Made by a program: the position numbers and the translations under genes
The notes under the pieces: generated by a model
What the model was told of the DNA's origin: nothing
The model's input: the letters and a program-made list of their open reading frames with translations, nothing else
Database searches by the model: none
In this document: positions 49,463 to 58,700 of the stretch, one piece after another
Layout: every line of letters begins with the position of its first letter
Numbering within the stretch: the first letter of the stretch is position 1
Source: Verrucomicrobiota bacterium
Lineage (GTDB): Bacteria > Verrucomicrobiota > Verrucomicrobiae > Limisphaerales > UBA11358
Direction of reading: 5' to 3'
Assembly: GCA_014860005.1 (NCBI GenBank)
Contig: JACZKP010000195.1
Location: forward strand, 4,308-68,307
Length of the DNA stretch: 64,000 bases

Positions 49463-49562
49463 CACGGAGCTGGGAAGCTCCGTGAACCCGCACGCTGGAA
49501 GCGTGCGCTACGCCGCGTGGCGCAGGCATCCTGCCTGCGGGTTCAGGTGGCATCTTGCCGCC
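49463..49562. repeat. Cluster of small palindromes before the secreted-protein gene
   Basis: Successive hairpins: CACGGAGCTGGGAAGCTCCG-TG (49463-49484), GCACGCTGGAAGCGTGC (49490-49506), GCAGGCATCCTGCCTGC (49522-49538) and GTGGCATCTTGCCGCC near 49547. The TGGAA-loop style is the same as in the repeat at 22061-22193. Confidence 0.75.
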
Positions 49563-50560
49563 AGTTTCGAGTTTTCAACCAAGCCATCACACGAATCGCA
49601 TTCACGCTCGTTGGCTGGCTGGCGTTGTCCGTTGCGAACGCAGCCACGTCCACCGAAGACTTTTCCACCGATCCAGCCGCCAATGGCTGGCAGATTTTCG
49701 GCAACACAAATCTCTTTCAATGGGACCCAACCAATCAGAATCTCCGTGTCACCTGGGATTCTTCGCAGCCGAACAGTTATTTCCATCGTCCGCTGGGCAC
49801 GATTCTCACGCGTGACGACGATTTCCACCTGAGCTTCGATCTTACCTTCGAGGCTTACGCCGGCGGCGTCAGGCCGGGCAAGCCTTACGCCTTCCCGGCC
49901 ACGATTGGATTCCTCAATCTCGACAACGCCACGCATACGAACTTTTCGCGCGGCGCCGGCATCAACGCCACCTACGGCCCGCGCAATCTCGTCGAGTTTA
50001 CGTTCTTTCCGGCGTTTGACGTTTTCCTGCCCACCATCGCGCAGGTCATTGTCTCGACGAACAACACCTGGCTCTACAACCATGACAACTTGCTGGAAAT
50101 GACCCCGGGCGAAACGTTTCGCGTGACGATGAACTACGCCACCGCCACGCACACGCTCACCACCACGGTGACCAACAGCGCGGGACAATACGGCCAGACG
50201 CAAGACATTATCGTGTCGGCACCCAGCTTCGATTTCCGCGTGGCGACGCTTTCCATCAGCAGCTACAGCGACGTGCGCTCACAGGATTCCATTCTCGCGC
50301 ACGGCATCGTGGACAACGTGACGGTGGTCACCCCGCCGCCGCCCGTGGGGCAGCTTTCCGGCGGCTTTCTCGGTGCGAACTGGCAGGTGCAATTCCTCAG
50401 CCGGAGCAACTGGGTTTACGTTCTCGAACGCACAATTGATCTGGCGACATGGACGGAAGCCTCGACAGCCACGCCGGGCGACGGCGCGACGCTCATACTG
50501 TCGGATGCAAATCCCGCAGCCGGCCCGGCTTTTTATCGCGTGCGCGCGAATCGCCCCTAA
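49547..50560 (+). CDS. Secreted protein of unknown function in the B12-riboswitch operon
   Basis: A 337-aa exported protein. The signal peptide core is IAFTLVGWLALSVANA, then TSTEDFSTDPAANGWQIFGN, a lectin-like jelly-roll opening. Aromatic and beta-strand patterns continue (DDDFHLSFDLTFEAYAGG; FPATIGFLNLDNATH). The C-terminus, NWVYVLERTIDLATWTEAST then PAFYRVRANRP, is the FYRV-type ending of verrucomicrobial exoproteins. No enzyme motif is seen. The start is uncertain: GTG 49547 lies inside the repeat cluster and no ATG stands close to the signal peptide. It is 120 bases past the CWC gene and two bases before the BtuF-like gene. Confidence 0.65.
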   Translation: MASCRQFRVFNQAITRIAFTLVGWLALSVANAATSTEDFSTDPAANGWQIFGNTNLFQWDPTNQNLRVTWDSSQPNSYFHRPLGTILTRDDDFHLSFDLTFEAYAGGVRPGKPYAFPATIGFLNLDNATHTNFSRGAGINATYGPRNLVEFTFFPAFDVFLPTIAQVIVSTNNTWLYNHDNLLEMTPGETFRVTMNYATATHTLTTTVTNSAGQYGQTQDIIVSAPSFDFRVATLSISSYSDVRSQDSILAHGIVDNVTVVTPPPPVGQLSGGFLGANWQVQFLSRSNWVYVLERTIDLATWTEASTATPGDGATLILSDANPAAGPAFYRVRANRP

Positions 50561-50561
50561 C

Positions 50562-51338
50562 ATGAGCACCACGCCCCAACGCATCGTGTGTCTCTCCGCC
50601 GAAGCCGCCGACTGGCTTTGGCGGATCGGCGCGTGGGAGCGCGTGGTGGGCGTCACGACGTTTTTCACCCTGCCGTCGGGCGCGTCACCTCGACCGCGCG
50701 TGAGCGGATTCAGTTCGGCAAACCTTGAGCAGATTGCCCGGCTGAATCCCGATCTCATCATCACGTTTTCGGATGTGCAAGCCGGAGTGGCCGGTGCGCT
50801 GATCCAGCGCGGATTCAACGTGCTCGCCACGAACCAGCGCACGCTGGCGGAAACTGAAGCGACCCTCGCGTTGCTGGCGCGCGTGGTGAGTTGCGAAGAT
50901 AAAGGGGAATCGCTGCTGCATGAGTTCCGCGAAAAACTTGCACCCGTCGCGGCAATCGAAACCCGTCCACGCGTTTTTTTCGAGGAATGGAACGACCCGC
51001 TCATTACGGGCATCGCGTGGGTGAGTGAATTGATCGAACGCGCCGGGGGCCATGACGTGTTCGCCGGATTGCGCTGCCGGCGTTCCGCCCCGGAGCGTGT
51101 CGTTTCGAGTGAACAGGTTTGCCAGGCAGATCCGGAAATCATTCTCGCATCCTGGTGCGGCCAGCCCGTTCAACTGGCGGCCATCGCCTCGCGTCCCGGA
51201 TGGCAGCATTTGACTGCGGTGCGTCACCACCGCGTTCATGAAATCCCCGGTGAAGACATCCTTCAACCGGGCTTCCGGCTCGTGTTCGGTTTTGAGCGGA
51301 TGAAAGACCTCATGTGTCGGGAGGCGCACCTGGCATGA
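50562..51338 (+). CDS. BtuF-like corrinoid-binding protein (helical-backbone metal receptor)
   Basis: A 258-aa protein of the ABC-type cobalamin/Fe3+-siderophore substrate-binding superfamily (PF01497-like). Motifs: [81 protein letters not shown], and [23 protein letters not shown] with ITGIAW is typical of the cobalamin-binding subset. No signal peptide is present: the ATG at 50562 lies one base after the previous stop, and upstream frame would be overlapped. It may be cytoplasmic or exported by another route. No btuC or btuD is adjacent. Riboswitch control supports corrinoid binding. It overlaps the pseudopilin start. Confidence 0.85.
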   Translation: MSTTPQRIVCLSAEAADWLWRIGAWERVVGVTTFFTLPSGASPRPRVSGFSSANLEQIARLNPDLIITFSDVQAGVAGALIQRGFNVLATNQRTLAETEATLALLARVVSCEDKGESLLHEFREKLAPVAAIETRPRVFFEEWNDPLITGIAWVSELIERAGGHDVFAGLRCRRSAPERVVSSEQVCQADPEIILASWCGQPVQLAAIASRPGWQHLTAVRHHRVHEIPGEDILQPGFRLVFGFERMKDLMCREAHLA

Positions 51339-52198
51339 ACCGAAGATATTCCAGGCTCCAAGCCCCAAACTCCGAAGCCGCTCCGAATCTCAAGTTTCAA
51401 ACTGTCGTGAAGCAACGGTGTTTGAGATTTGATGCATGGGATTTCTCTGGAGCTTGGAGCTTGAAGTTTGGAGCTTGCCGCCGCCGCGCCTTCACCTTGA
51501 TCGAACTGCTCGTGGTCATCGCCGTGATCGCGATCCTGGCGGCCTTGCTGCTGCCGGCACTCGCGCGCAGCCGGGCGACCGCGCAACGCCTCAAATGCGT
51601 CAGCAACCTGCATCAACTCGGGCTTGCGACACAGATGTATTGGGATGATCACGGCGGGAGTTGTTTCCGTTACAACCTCGCCCCGACCAATGGCGGCACG
51701 CTTTACTGGTTCGGCTGGCTGGGTTCGGGCGCGGAGGGCCAACGCCCCTTCGACGCCACGACCGGCGCATTGTATCCTTATTTGCAGGGTCGCGGCGTGG
51801 AACACTGTCCCTCGCTGAACTACGCCATGGCGCAATTCAAACTGAAAGCCAGCGGCGCCGCTTATGGCTACGGCTACAACCTCAACCTGTCCGCCTCCCC
51901 GCCGTTCAAGGTGTCCAAACTCGTCCGCTCCAGCGACACCGCGCTCTTCGCCGATGCCGCCCAGGTCAACGATTTCCAACCGCCGGCCTCGCGCACCAAT
52001 CCGATGCTGGAAGAATGGTATTACGTGGACAACACGATCAATTATCCGAACGGCCATTTCCGCCATTCACGGCGGGCGAATGTGGTTTTCTGTGACGGCC
52101 ATGTTGCCATGGAAAAAATGGTGGACGGTTCGTTGGATCAGAAACTTCCGAGCCAAAACGTCGGTCGCCTGCGCGCGGAAATCCTGTCGCCGCCTTGA
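51335..52198 (+). CDS. Pseudopilin with H-x9-DG motif at the end of the B12 operon
   Basis: A 287-aa type II-secretion-like pseudopilin. The class III signal is unusually deep in the protein: a leader of about 52 residues, mostly encoded by a palindromic repeat, ends in RRRA before [20 protein letters not shown]. Cleavage would follow Ala, not the usual Gly. [20 protein letters not shown] and the C-terminal [19 protein letters not shown] (H-x9-DG) fit the large planctomycetal/verrucomicrobial family. ATG 51335 overlaps the BtuF-like stop (ATGA). An internal start nearer the cleavage site (GTG/TTG in the repeat) is possible. Its link to B12 uptake is unknown beyond co-transcription. Confidence 0.8.
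   Translation: MNRRYSRLQAPNSEAAPNLKFQTVVKQRCLRFDAWDFSGAWSLKFGACRRRAFTLIELLVVIAVIAILAALLLPALARSRATAQRLKCVSNLHQLGLATQMYWDDHGGSCFRYNLAPTNGGTLYWFGWLGSGAEGQRPFDATTGALYPYLQGRGVEHCPSLNYAMAQFKLKASGAAYGYGYNLNLSASPPFKVSKLVRSSDTALFADAAQVNDFQPPASRTNPMLEEWYYVDNTINYPNGHFRHSRRANVVFCDGHVAMEKMVDGSLDQKLPSQNVGRLRAEILSPP
51347..51480. repeat. Palindromic repeat in the pseudopilin leader
   Basis: The outer arms TCCAGGCTCCAAGCCCCAAA (from 51351) and GGAGCTTGGAGCTTGAAGTT to 51478 pair. Inner arms AATCTCAAGTTTCAAAC and GTTTGAGATTT form a second hairpin. It lies wholly within the N-terminal coding part of the pseudopilin gene. Confidence 0.75.
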
Positions 52199-52425
52199 AC
52201 TCGGCACCTTCCTTCAATGGTGTCAACGGAAGGCCGACAAGCTGCTTCCAAAATCCTGGGAGTTGCCGACGGCCGGGGAACCGAGTTTACTGGCCCAAGC
52301 ACAAGCCACTGACAATATGGAAATTCAAAAACGCATTACCGCGCGGCGTATCAAACGGGCGGGACGCCAACCGGATGATGGTTGCGCTGGACGAGGAGTT
52401 GTTGACAGCCAAGGCGGTCGGGAAA

Positions 52426-53982
52426 TCAACGGACTGATTCCGCCGGGCCAATCGGGAGCGGCTTCATGGTCAGCGGATCGCGCAGGGGGAGTTCAGTAAA
52501 CTTGCTGCCGACCAAGTCCGTGAGCTTCACCGGGTGATCGGGATGGCCCAGTAGGATCTCCTCCTTTTCGCCCACCACCAGGACCACGAGTTGTTCCGGG
52601 TTCAGGTATTTCTTGGCGACGCGCTGCACGTCTTCGCGCGTCACGGCGCGGATGCGGGGAATGACTCGCTGCCAGAAGTCCGGTTCGCGGGCGAACCGAC
52701 CGGTGAATTCCTCGTAGGCGAAGATGTTGGCCACCTGGCCCTTCGAGGCAAAGCTGCGCGGCAGGCGTTCGATGTAGCCGCGCTTGGCGTTGTCGAGTTC
52801 CTCGTCGGCAACCGGCTCGTCCGCGATGCGTTTCATTTCCTCGAGAATGATGGATGCCGCGTAGGCCACCGTGCGGGACTTGGATTGGAAGCCGGCTTGG
52901 AACACATACGGAAAATAGATGCCGCCGGGAAAACTCGATCCAGCGGAATACGCGAGGCCCTCGTCCGAGCGCACGCGATTGACGATGCGCGAGGTGAAGC
53001 CGCCGCCGCCGAGAATGTCGTTCATGATGATGATGGCCCAATAGTCCGGATTCTCGCGCATGATGCCGGGCAGCATCATGGCCACGCGGCCCTGGTTGAC
53101 GTCCTTGTTCACCAGATAGACGCCGGGGGCGGCCATCTGAATGTTCTGCGGGATGGGTGGTGGTGACGTGCCGGTCCAGGGCCAGTCCGCGAACAGCGCT
53201 TCCAGTTTCGCAATCATTTCCTCGCGCTCGAAATCGCCGCTCACCGCCAGCACAAAATTTGACGGCCAGAACCATTTCTGGTGGAAGGCCAGCAGATCTT
53301 CGCGCGTGATGGCTTCGACGGACGCCGCCGTTTGGTACCGGTTGTCCCAGAACTTCTCGCCGTAAGCCAGGAAGTTGGCCTCGCGGCTCTCAATGGAGGC
53401 GGAATCGTCGTTGCGTTGCTGCATGCCTTGAAGCATCTGCTGTTTCTGGAGGTCAATGCGGTCTTGTTGGAAGCGCGGTTGCGTGAGCACTTCGCGGAGA
53501 ATCGCCAGGCCTTCGTCGAGGTCTTTGGAGAGCAGGTTCAGGCTTACCGTGCCTTCCGCGCCACGGATGCTGGAACCGAGTTGCGCGGCGAGGAAAGCCA
53601 GGCGCTCCTCCAAGTCCTGCGCCGAGCGCGAAGCCGTGCCGCCGCGCGTGAGCAGGAAGCCGCAGATGTCCGTCAAGCCTTCCTTGCCGTCCGGCTCGAC
53701 CCAATCGCCGGTGCGGATGTAGAGGGCCAGGTTGACGAGCGGCAGTTCGCGGCTCGGAATCACATAGGCCACGGGGCCGCTGCGCAACGCCACGCGATGA
53801 GGTTCGGGTTCTGGCGGTTGAAACTCGAAAGGCGGGAAGGTCAGTTTTTCCGGGCGGTCGGGAATGTCCGCGGAGGAGGTCGCCGGGGCGGCTTGGTCCC
53901 TCGCCGACGCTGAGTGGGCGGGACATGAAACCAGCAACCCGGCGGCTGCAATGGTCAAGACGATTGAGGGAAAGGTTTTCAT
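52426..53982 (-). CDS. M16 peptidase-family protein lacking the zinc-binding motif
   Basis: A 518-aa exported protein. Signal peptide MKTFPSIVLTIAAAGLLVSC (possible lipoprotein, LLVSC). Two LuxS/MPP-like halves follow (VALRSGPVAYVIPSRELPLV; LGGGGFTSRIVNRVRSDEGL; AYSAGSSFPGG). The position where active M16 enzymes have HxxEH reads GLTDICGFLLTRGGT, so it should be non-catalytic, like the alpha/regulatory subunit of processing-peptidase pairs. Tandem arrangement with the following active gene is the rule in bacteria. The ATG at 53982 overlaps that gene's TAA stop by one base. The two probably form a heterodimer in the periplasm. Confidence 0.88.
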   Translation of the reverse strand: MKTFPSIVLTIAAAGLLVSCPAHSASARDQAAPATSSADIPDRPEKLTFPPFEFQPPEPEPHRVALRSGPVAYVIPSRELPLVNLALYIRTGDWVEPDGKEGLTDICGFLLTRGGTASRSAQDLEERLAFLAAQLGSSIRGAEGTVSLNLLSKDLDEGLAILREVLTQPRFQQDRIDLQKQQMLQGMQQRNDDSASIESREANFLAYGEKFWDNRYQTAASVEAITREDLLAFHQKWFWPSNFVLAVSGDFEREEMIAKLEALFADWPWTGTSPPPIPQNIQMAAPGVYLVNKDVNQGRVAMMLPGIMRENPDYWAIIIMNDILGGGGFTSRIVNRVRSDEGLAYSAGSSFPGGIYFPYVFQAGFQSKSRTVAYAASIILEEMKRIADEPVADEELDNAKRGYIERLPRSFASKGQVANIFAYEEFTGRFAREPDFWQRVIPRIRAVTREDVQRVAKKYLNPEQLVVLVVGEKEEILLGHPDHPVKLTDLVGSKFTELPLRDPLTMKPLPIGPAESVR

Positions 53983-55550
53983 TACTCTGCTTTCGCGGTT
54001 TTGGCGGTGCCGGGCTTGCGCGTGTAAATGGCGACCGTGCGGTTCTCCTTGGTGAAATAGGTGTTGGCCACGCGCCGCAGGTCCTCGGCGGTCACGGCCT
54101 GGAATTTGGCCCCGGCTTCGTTGATCTCGCGCCAGTTGCCGCGGCCATCGTGCTGGATGAGTTGGATCAGGATGGCCATGTTGGAGGTGAGCTTGCGATA
54201 TTCACCCGCGGCAAAGTTGTTCTTCACTTTCTGCAATTCCTCGAGCGGCACGTCCTCGTTCTTGAGTTTGTCGAGTTCGGCATAGATGGCCGTTTCAACT
54301 TCCTGCGGCGTGCGGCCCTCGCGCGCTTCGCCGCCGGCATTGAAGTAGCCCGCCCACTTCAGCGAGTTCTGGTAACCGAACGCCTGAGTGGCGACCTTGG
54401 AATCCAGCACCAGTCCCTTGTATAACCGTCCCGTGCGCGTGGAGAGCACCTGACCCAGCACCATCAGTGAATAGGAATCGCGATGCCCGAAAGCGACGGT
54501 GTGCCAGAGGATGTCCACCTGCGGATTCGTTTCGGCTTCGCCGTAAAAGCGTTTTTCACCCACCTGTTTTACTTCCAGCGTGACCACGTCCGGCGCCTCC
54601 TGAGTGCCGCGCGGAATCCGGCCAAAGTACTTTTCGATGGATGGCAGAATTTCGTCCGCCTTGAACCGGCCCACCAGGATCAGCGTGAGATTCTGCGGTG
54701 CGTAGTAGGCGGCGTAGAATTCATCCGCCTGCACCTTCGAAATGGCCGGAATGTCGGAGGGCCAACCCACGACCGGCCAACTGTAGGGATGCGATTCCCA
54801 GAACATTGCGTTGACGGATTCTTCGAACTTGCCCAGCGGCGGCGTCTCGGTGCGCAGGCGGCGTTCCTCGAACACCACGTCGCGTTCCGCGTAGAACTCA
54901 CGGAACACCGGCCGCAACAGCCGCTCCGATTCCATCCAGAAGAACAGTTCCAGCTTGTTGGCCGGCACGGTGACGAAGTAGGCCGTCAGGTCCTGGCTGG
55001 TGAACGCGTTCATGCCGGACGCGCCGGCAGAGCGGTAGATTTTATCGAACTCGTTTTTCACGAGCAGTTCGCGTTGGGCTTCGACCAGTTTCTGAAACTC
55101 CTTCTCCAGTTCACGGTAGCGGGCGGTTTTGTTTTCCGGCTTGAGCAGGTCGCTCACTTCGCCGCGCCGCAACTTCGCCCGTAACTTGCGTTCTTCCTGT
55201 CGCATGAGTTCGCGCACGCGCTCCTGTTCGGCGATGATTTCGAGGTCGCGCTGCTCGTCCTTGGTGCCGAGCGTGGGCGTGCCCTTGAACATCATGTGCT
55301 CGAAGAGATGCGCAATGCCGGTGATGCCGGGGCGTTCATTGGCGCTGCCGACGTGCGCCACCCAGCCGCCGGACACGGTAGTTTCATCCTCGCGCTCCAC
55401 CAGCAGCACGCGCAAGCCGTTGGGCAGGGTCTTTTCGAGGACGGGGACTTGTTGCGCCCGCAACGACGGGAGCGTGGTGGCACTCGAAAGCAACATGACC
55501 GCGAGCCATCGGCTGCACGGCGACCAACCAGAGCGAATCCATTTTGACAT
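53982..55550 (-). CDS. M16-family zinc peptidase
   Basis: A 522-aa exported insulinase-type peptidase. Signal peptide SPCSRWLAVMLLSSATTLPS; ATG 55550 preferred over 55574 as the conventional start. The inverted zinc motif HxxEH is GIAHLFEHMMFKGTPTLGT, followed by downstream glutamates in EKEFQKLVEA. TSQDLTAYFVTVPANKLELF and WPVVGWPSDIPAISKVQ are typical of the beta subunit. It should degrade peptides or process exported proteins in the periplasm with its inactive partner encoded immediately downstream. It stands first in the two-gene unit. Confidence 0.9.
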   Translation of the reverse strand: MSKWIRSGWSPCSRWLAVMLLSSATTLPSLRAQQVPVLEKTLPNGLRVLLVEREDETTVSGGWVAHVGSANERPGITGIAHLFEHMMFKGTPTLGTKDEQRDLEIIAEQERVRELMRQEERKLRAKLRRGEVSDLLKPENKTARYRELEKEFQKLVEAQRELLVKNEFDKIYRSAGASGMNAFTSQDLTAYFVTVPANKLELFFWMESERLLRPVFREFYAERDVVFEERRLRTETPPLGKFEESVNAMFWESHPYSWPVVGWPSDIPAISKVQADEFYAAYYAPQNLTLILVGRFKADEILPSIEKYFGRIPRGTQEAPDVVTLEVKQVGEKRFYGEAETNPQVDILWHTVAFGHRDSYSLMVLGQVLSTRTGRLYKGLVLDSKVATQAFGYQNSLKWAGYFNAGGEAREGRTPQEVETAIYAELDKLKNEDVPLEELQKVKNNFAAGEYRKLTSNMAILIQLIQHDGRGNWREINEAGAKFQAVTAEDLRRVANTYFTKENRTVAIYTRKPGTAKTAKAE

Positions 55551-55706
55551 AGCGTGAAAGTGTTTAATCCGCACCCAGCCTACGGCAAGGCCGCGCCAGT
55601 GCCAATGCGAACTTACAGTGAGGCTGCGCAGTTCCTCGGCGACGCGATGGCGCGGCGGCGCCCGCCTTGAACCTTTGGTGCAAGCCGGTTGCGACCGTGA
55701 CCCGAT

Positions 55707-58700
55707 TCAAGGGGCGAGCCTTACGCGATAGAAGTTTGGCAACGCATTGCTCGACGCAGGCTCGGACCAATCGAACGGCAGCGTGGGCGAGAGATTGGTG
55801 GCCAGGGGCAGCCAGTTGGTTGGCGACGCCGCGTGCGCGCGTTCGATCACGTAATCCGGGCCCTCGTCTCCATGGACCAGCAGGCTGAAGCTGCCATTGC
55901 TGACGGAGGGAGCCGACAAATACGGCAACGCCGGGCTAAGTACGGTGACCACGAAGCTCTGTGTGTCCGTGAGAGTCGGCGTCCCACTGTCCGCGACACG
56001 GAGGACCACCCCGTTGGTGGTCCCGGCTTGCGCGATCAGCGGCCGCCACGTGAGCCAGCCACTGGAAGCATCGAGCGTCATTCCTGCCGGGGCGCTCAGA
56101 AGCTGGAACGTCAAAGTCTGGGGCGGCACGTCGGGATCGGTGGCGGTGTTGGTGAGGTTCAACGTGCGACCGGCCAGCAACGCAACATCAGCAATCGGCG
56201 ACAACTGCGGCGGTTGATTCGGCTGGATGACTTCGTTGACGGTGATGGAGATGGTTTCCGCCGCATTGAGCGGGGGAACGCCGTTGTCGGTGACAACGAT
56301 GGTCACGGGATAAACCCCGGGAGCTTGCTGCGCGGTGGGCGTCCAGGTGAACACGCCGGTGTTGGGAACAATGGCTGCGCCGGCGGGGGCACCTTCATCG
56401 AGGCTGAAAGTCAGCGTGTTTTCCGGAATATCGGAGTCCGTGGCGAGTGCGGTGAAGGTCAACAAGGTTGCTTCATTCACGGTCTGATTGCCGATTGGAT
56501 GCAACACCGGCGCCGTATTGACCTCGTTCACGGTGACCGTGATGGTTTCTGAGTCGCTCAAGTTTGGCGTGCCATCGTCTGTGACGCGGATGGTGATGCC
56601 ATAGACCCCGGGGCCTTGCACTTCGGTGGGCGTCCAGGTGAACACGCCGCTTTCAGAATTGATCGCCGCGCCGGCGGGGGCGCCTTCGTCCAGGCTGTAG
56701 GTGAGGGTTTGTCCCGCGTTGGGGTCGGTCGCCGTCACGAGGAAACTCAGGAGCGAATGTTCGTTGCCGGCGCGATTGCCGATCGCGCCGAGGACGGGCG
56801 GCTGGTTGGCGTGACCCGGAATCTGATTTGGCGCGCCGGGCGTGGGGGTGGTCATGAAATAACGTTCGGCCCCGCCGTCGGGCCAGAAGCCTTCGCTGAC
56901 GTCATTGGTCTGTGGGCCGAAGGTGACGCTCGTGATCGGAAATCCATTCGGCGCGAACAAACCGATGGCCTCGCCGGCGAGGCTGAGACTGAAGTCGGCG
57001 TGGAGGTGCGGGCCCTGGCCGTTTTGCTCCGGTTGACCGTCGGCCCAGACGAGCAGGAATGCACCCGGCTGGAGGGTAACGCCGTTCGGGATGGTCCACT
57101 TGGCAGGGTTGGCGAGATTGTCGGTGAGGGTGAAGCCGGAAAGGTCCACCGGTTCTTCACTCGGGTTGTAGAGTTCGAACCAGTCGTCGAACCGGCCATC
57201 AAGCGGGTCGTTGATGGTGGAGGTGTTGCCCGCCATCCATTCGTTGATGACCACCGGCACTTCAGGATAGCCGTTGGTGTTGGGGGCCGCCGGCGTGGGA
57301 ATGTAGAAACGCGTGCGTTTGGTTGGCGTCCCGTCCGGAAAGGCGCCGTAGGAGCGATCGGCGACCGGCAGGTTGTAATTGAGATAGTCCACGATCGAAG
57401 TGCGATTGTTGACGACCTGCACCAGCGCGACCGAGCCGGTGGGGGAGGAAAGGGCTAAACTGGTGTGCAACTCCCCGGCGCCGGTCTGAGCGGGCTGGCC
57501 GTCCAGCCAGACCAAGCTGAATTCCCCGGCGTTCAGGGTCGTGCCGGCGGGGAACGCCCAACGGGTGAGGTTGGTGTAGTTGTCTGTCAGGTAAAAGCCG
57601 TTGAGGCTGATCGGGCCAGTACCGGAGTTGTGGAGTTCCACCCACGGATCGCGTTCACCGAAACGGTCCTGCGGACCCGTGACGTTTTGAGCCTGAACCT
57701 CGTTGAGCCAGAGTGTCGGCAGGGTCGTGAGAGTTGTGCCAACAGAATTCGGGGCGCCGGGCGTGTAAGGCAAACCGCCGGAGGAGGTGGCGTTGAGCGT
57801 CATGCCAAAGACGATGTCACTGCTGGTCGCGTTGACTTGGTGGACTTCGACGGCGATCACGTTGACACCTTGGACGAGCGCCGCGCTGGAAAGGTCGAAT
57901 GACCCTTCGTAAACGGCATTGTCCACGGTCCGGTTCGCGAAGGTGCTGTAGGTGATTGTTCCCGTGGGCATTCCCAGGCGCAAGACCTCGACGCCGTTGA
58001 GGTAAACGACCGCGCCGTCGTCAATTACGAATTGCGCGGCGAGCGTCGTGGTAGCGGGATTGCCGGTGAAGTTGAAGCTCTTTCTGAAGTAATAGGTGGT
58101 GCGACCGAGGGTGAGCGGAGTGCTTTTCGGTGCCGGTAGGGGGTCGCCCTCGACGTAGAGCAGTGCGGCGCCGGATGGCCAAGCGGTGTCATTGTAACCC
58201 GGTTGCCGCCAACTCGTGCCCAAGTCCGTGCCGGATTGCTCGTATTTCCAGGAGTCGGTGATGGCAATCAGGGAATTGGACAAGCTCGAACCACTGCCGG
58301 CCACGGCGGCCCAGTTCGCCACGCGATTATTATCCAAGGTAGAATTGATGAGCTGTAACGACGGGCCAAATCCGTCGGCAATGCCGGGCCAGGGCGGATC
58401 GTCATCGTAAGTGACTTCATCAATGAGCAGATCCAGTTCGGGCGTGAGGCCAGGCCGGATGAGCCGGAGCGTTTCGCCGCCATTATCGAGCGCGCCGGAA
58501 TAGACGCCGCGGACCGGCAAGCCGAGACCGTAGGCTGACAGGAAGGCGGCATGGTTCTCCACCGCCAGCACGTAACCGTTGGGTGGGATGATGGTGCCCT
58601 CCGGGAAGTTGAAGCCCACGCCATTGAGGCGGTAGTTCGAGAGGTCAAACGCGGTGAGCGTGGAACGGTTGTGAATTTCGATGAATTCGGCATCCGGCGC

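Noticed and set aside
52199..52425. A short plus-strand frame ending MMVALDEELLTAKAVGKSTD, reminiscent of a VapB-type antitoxin
   Set aside because: Only the last 20 residues look family-like, and no toxin or ribosome-binding site was found; treated as non-coding or a decayed remnant.
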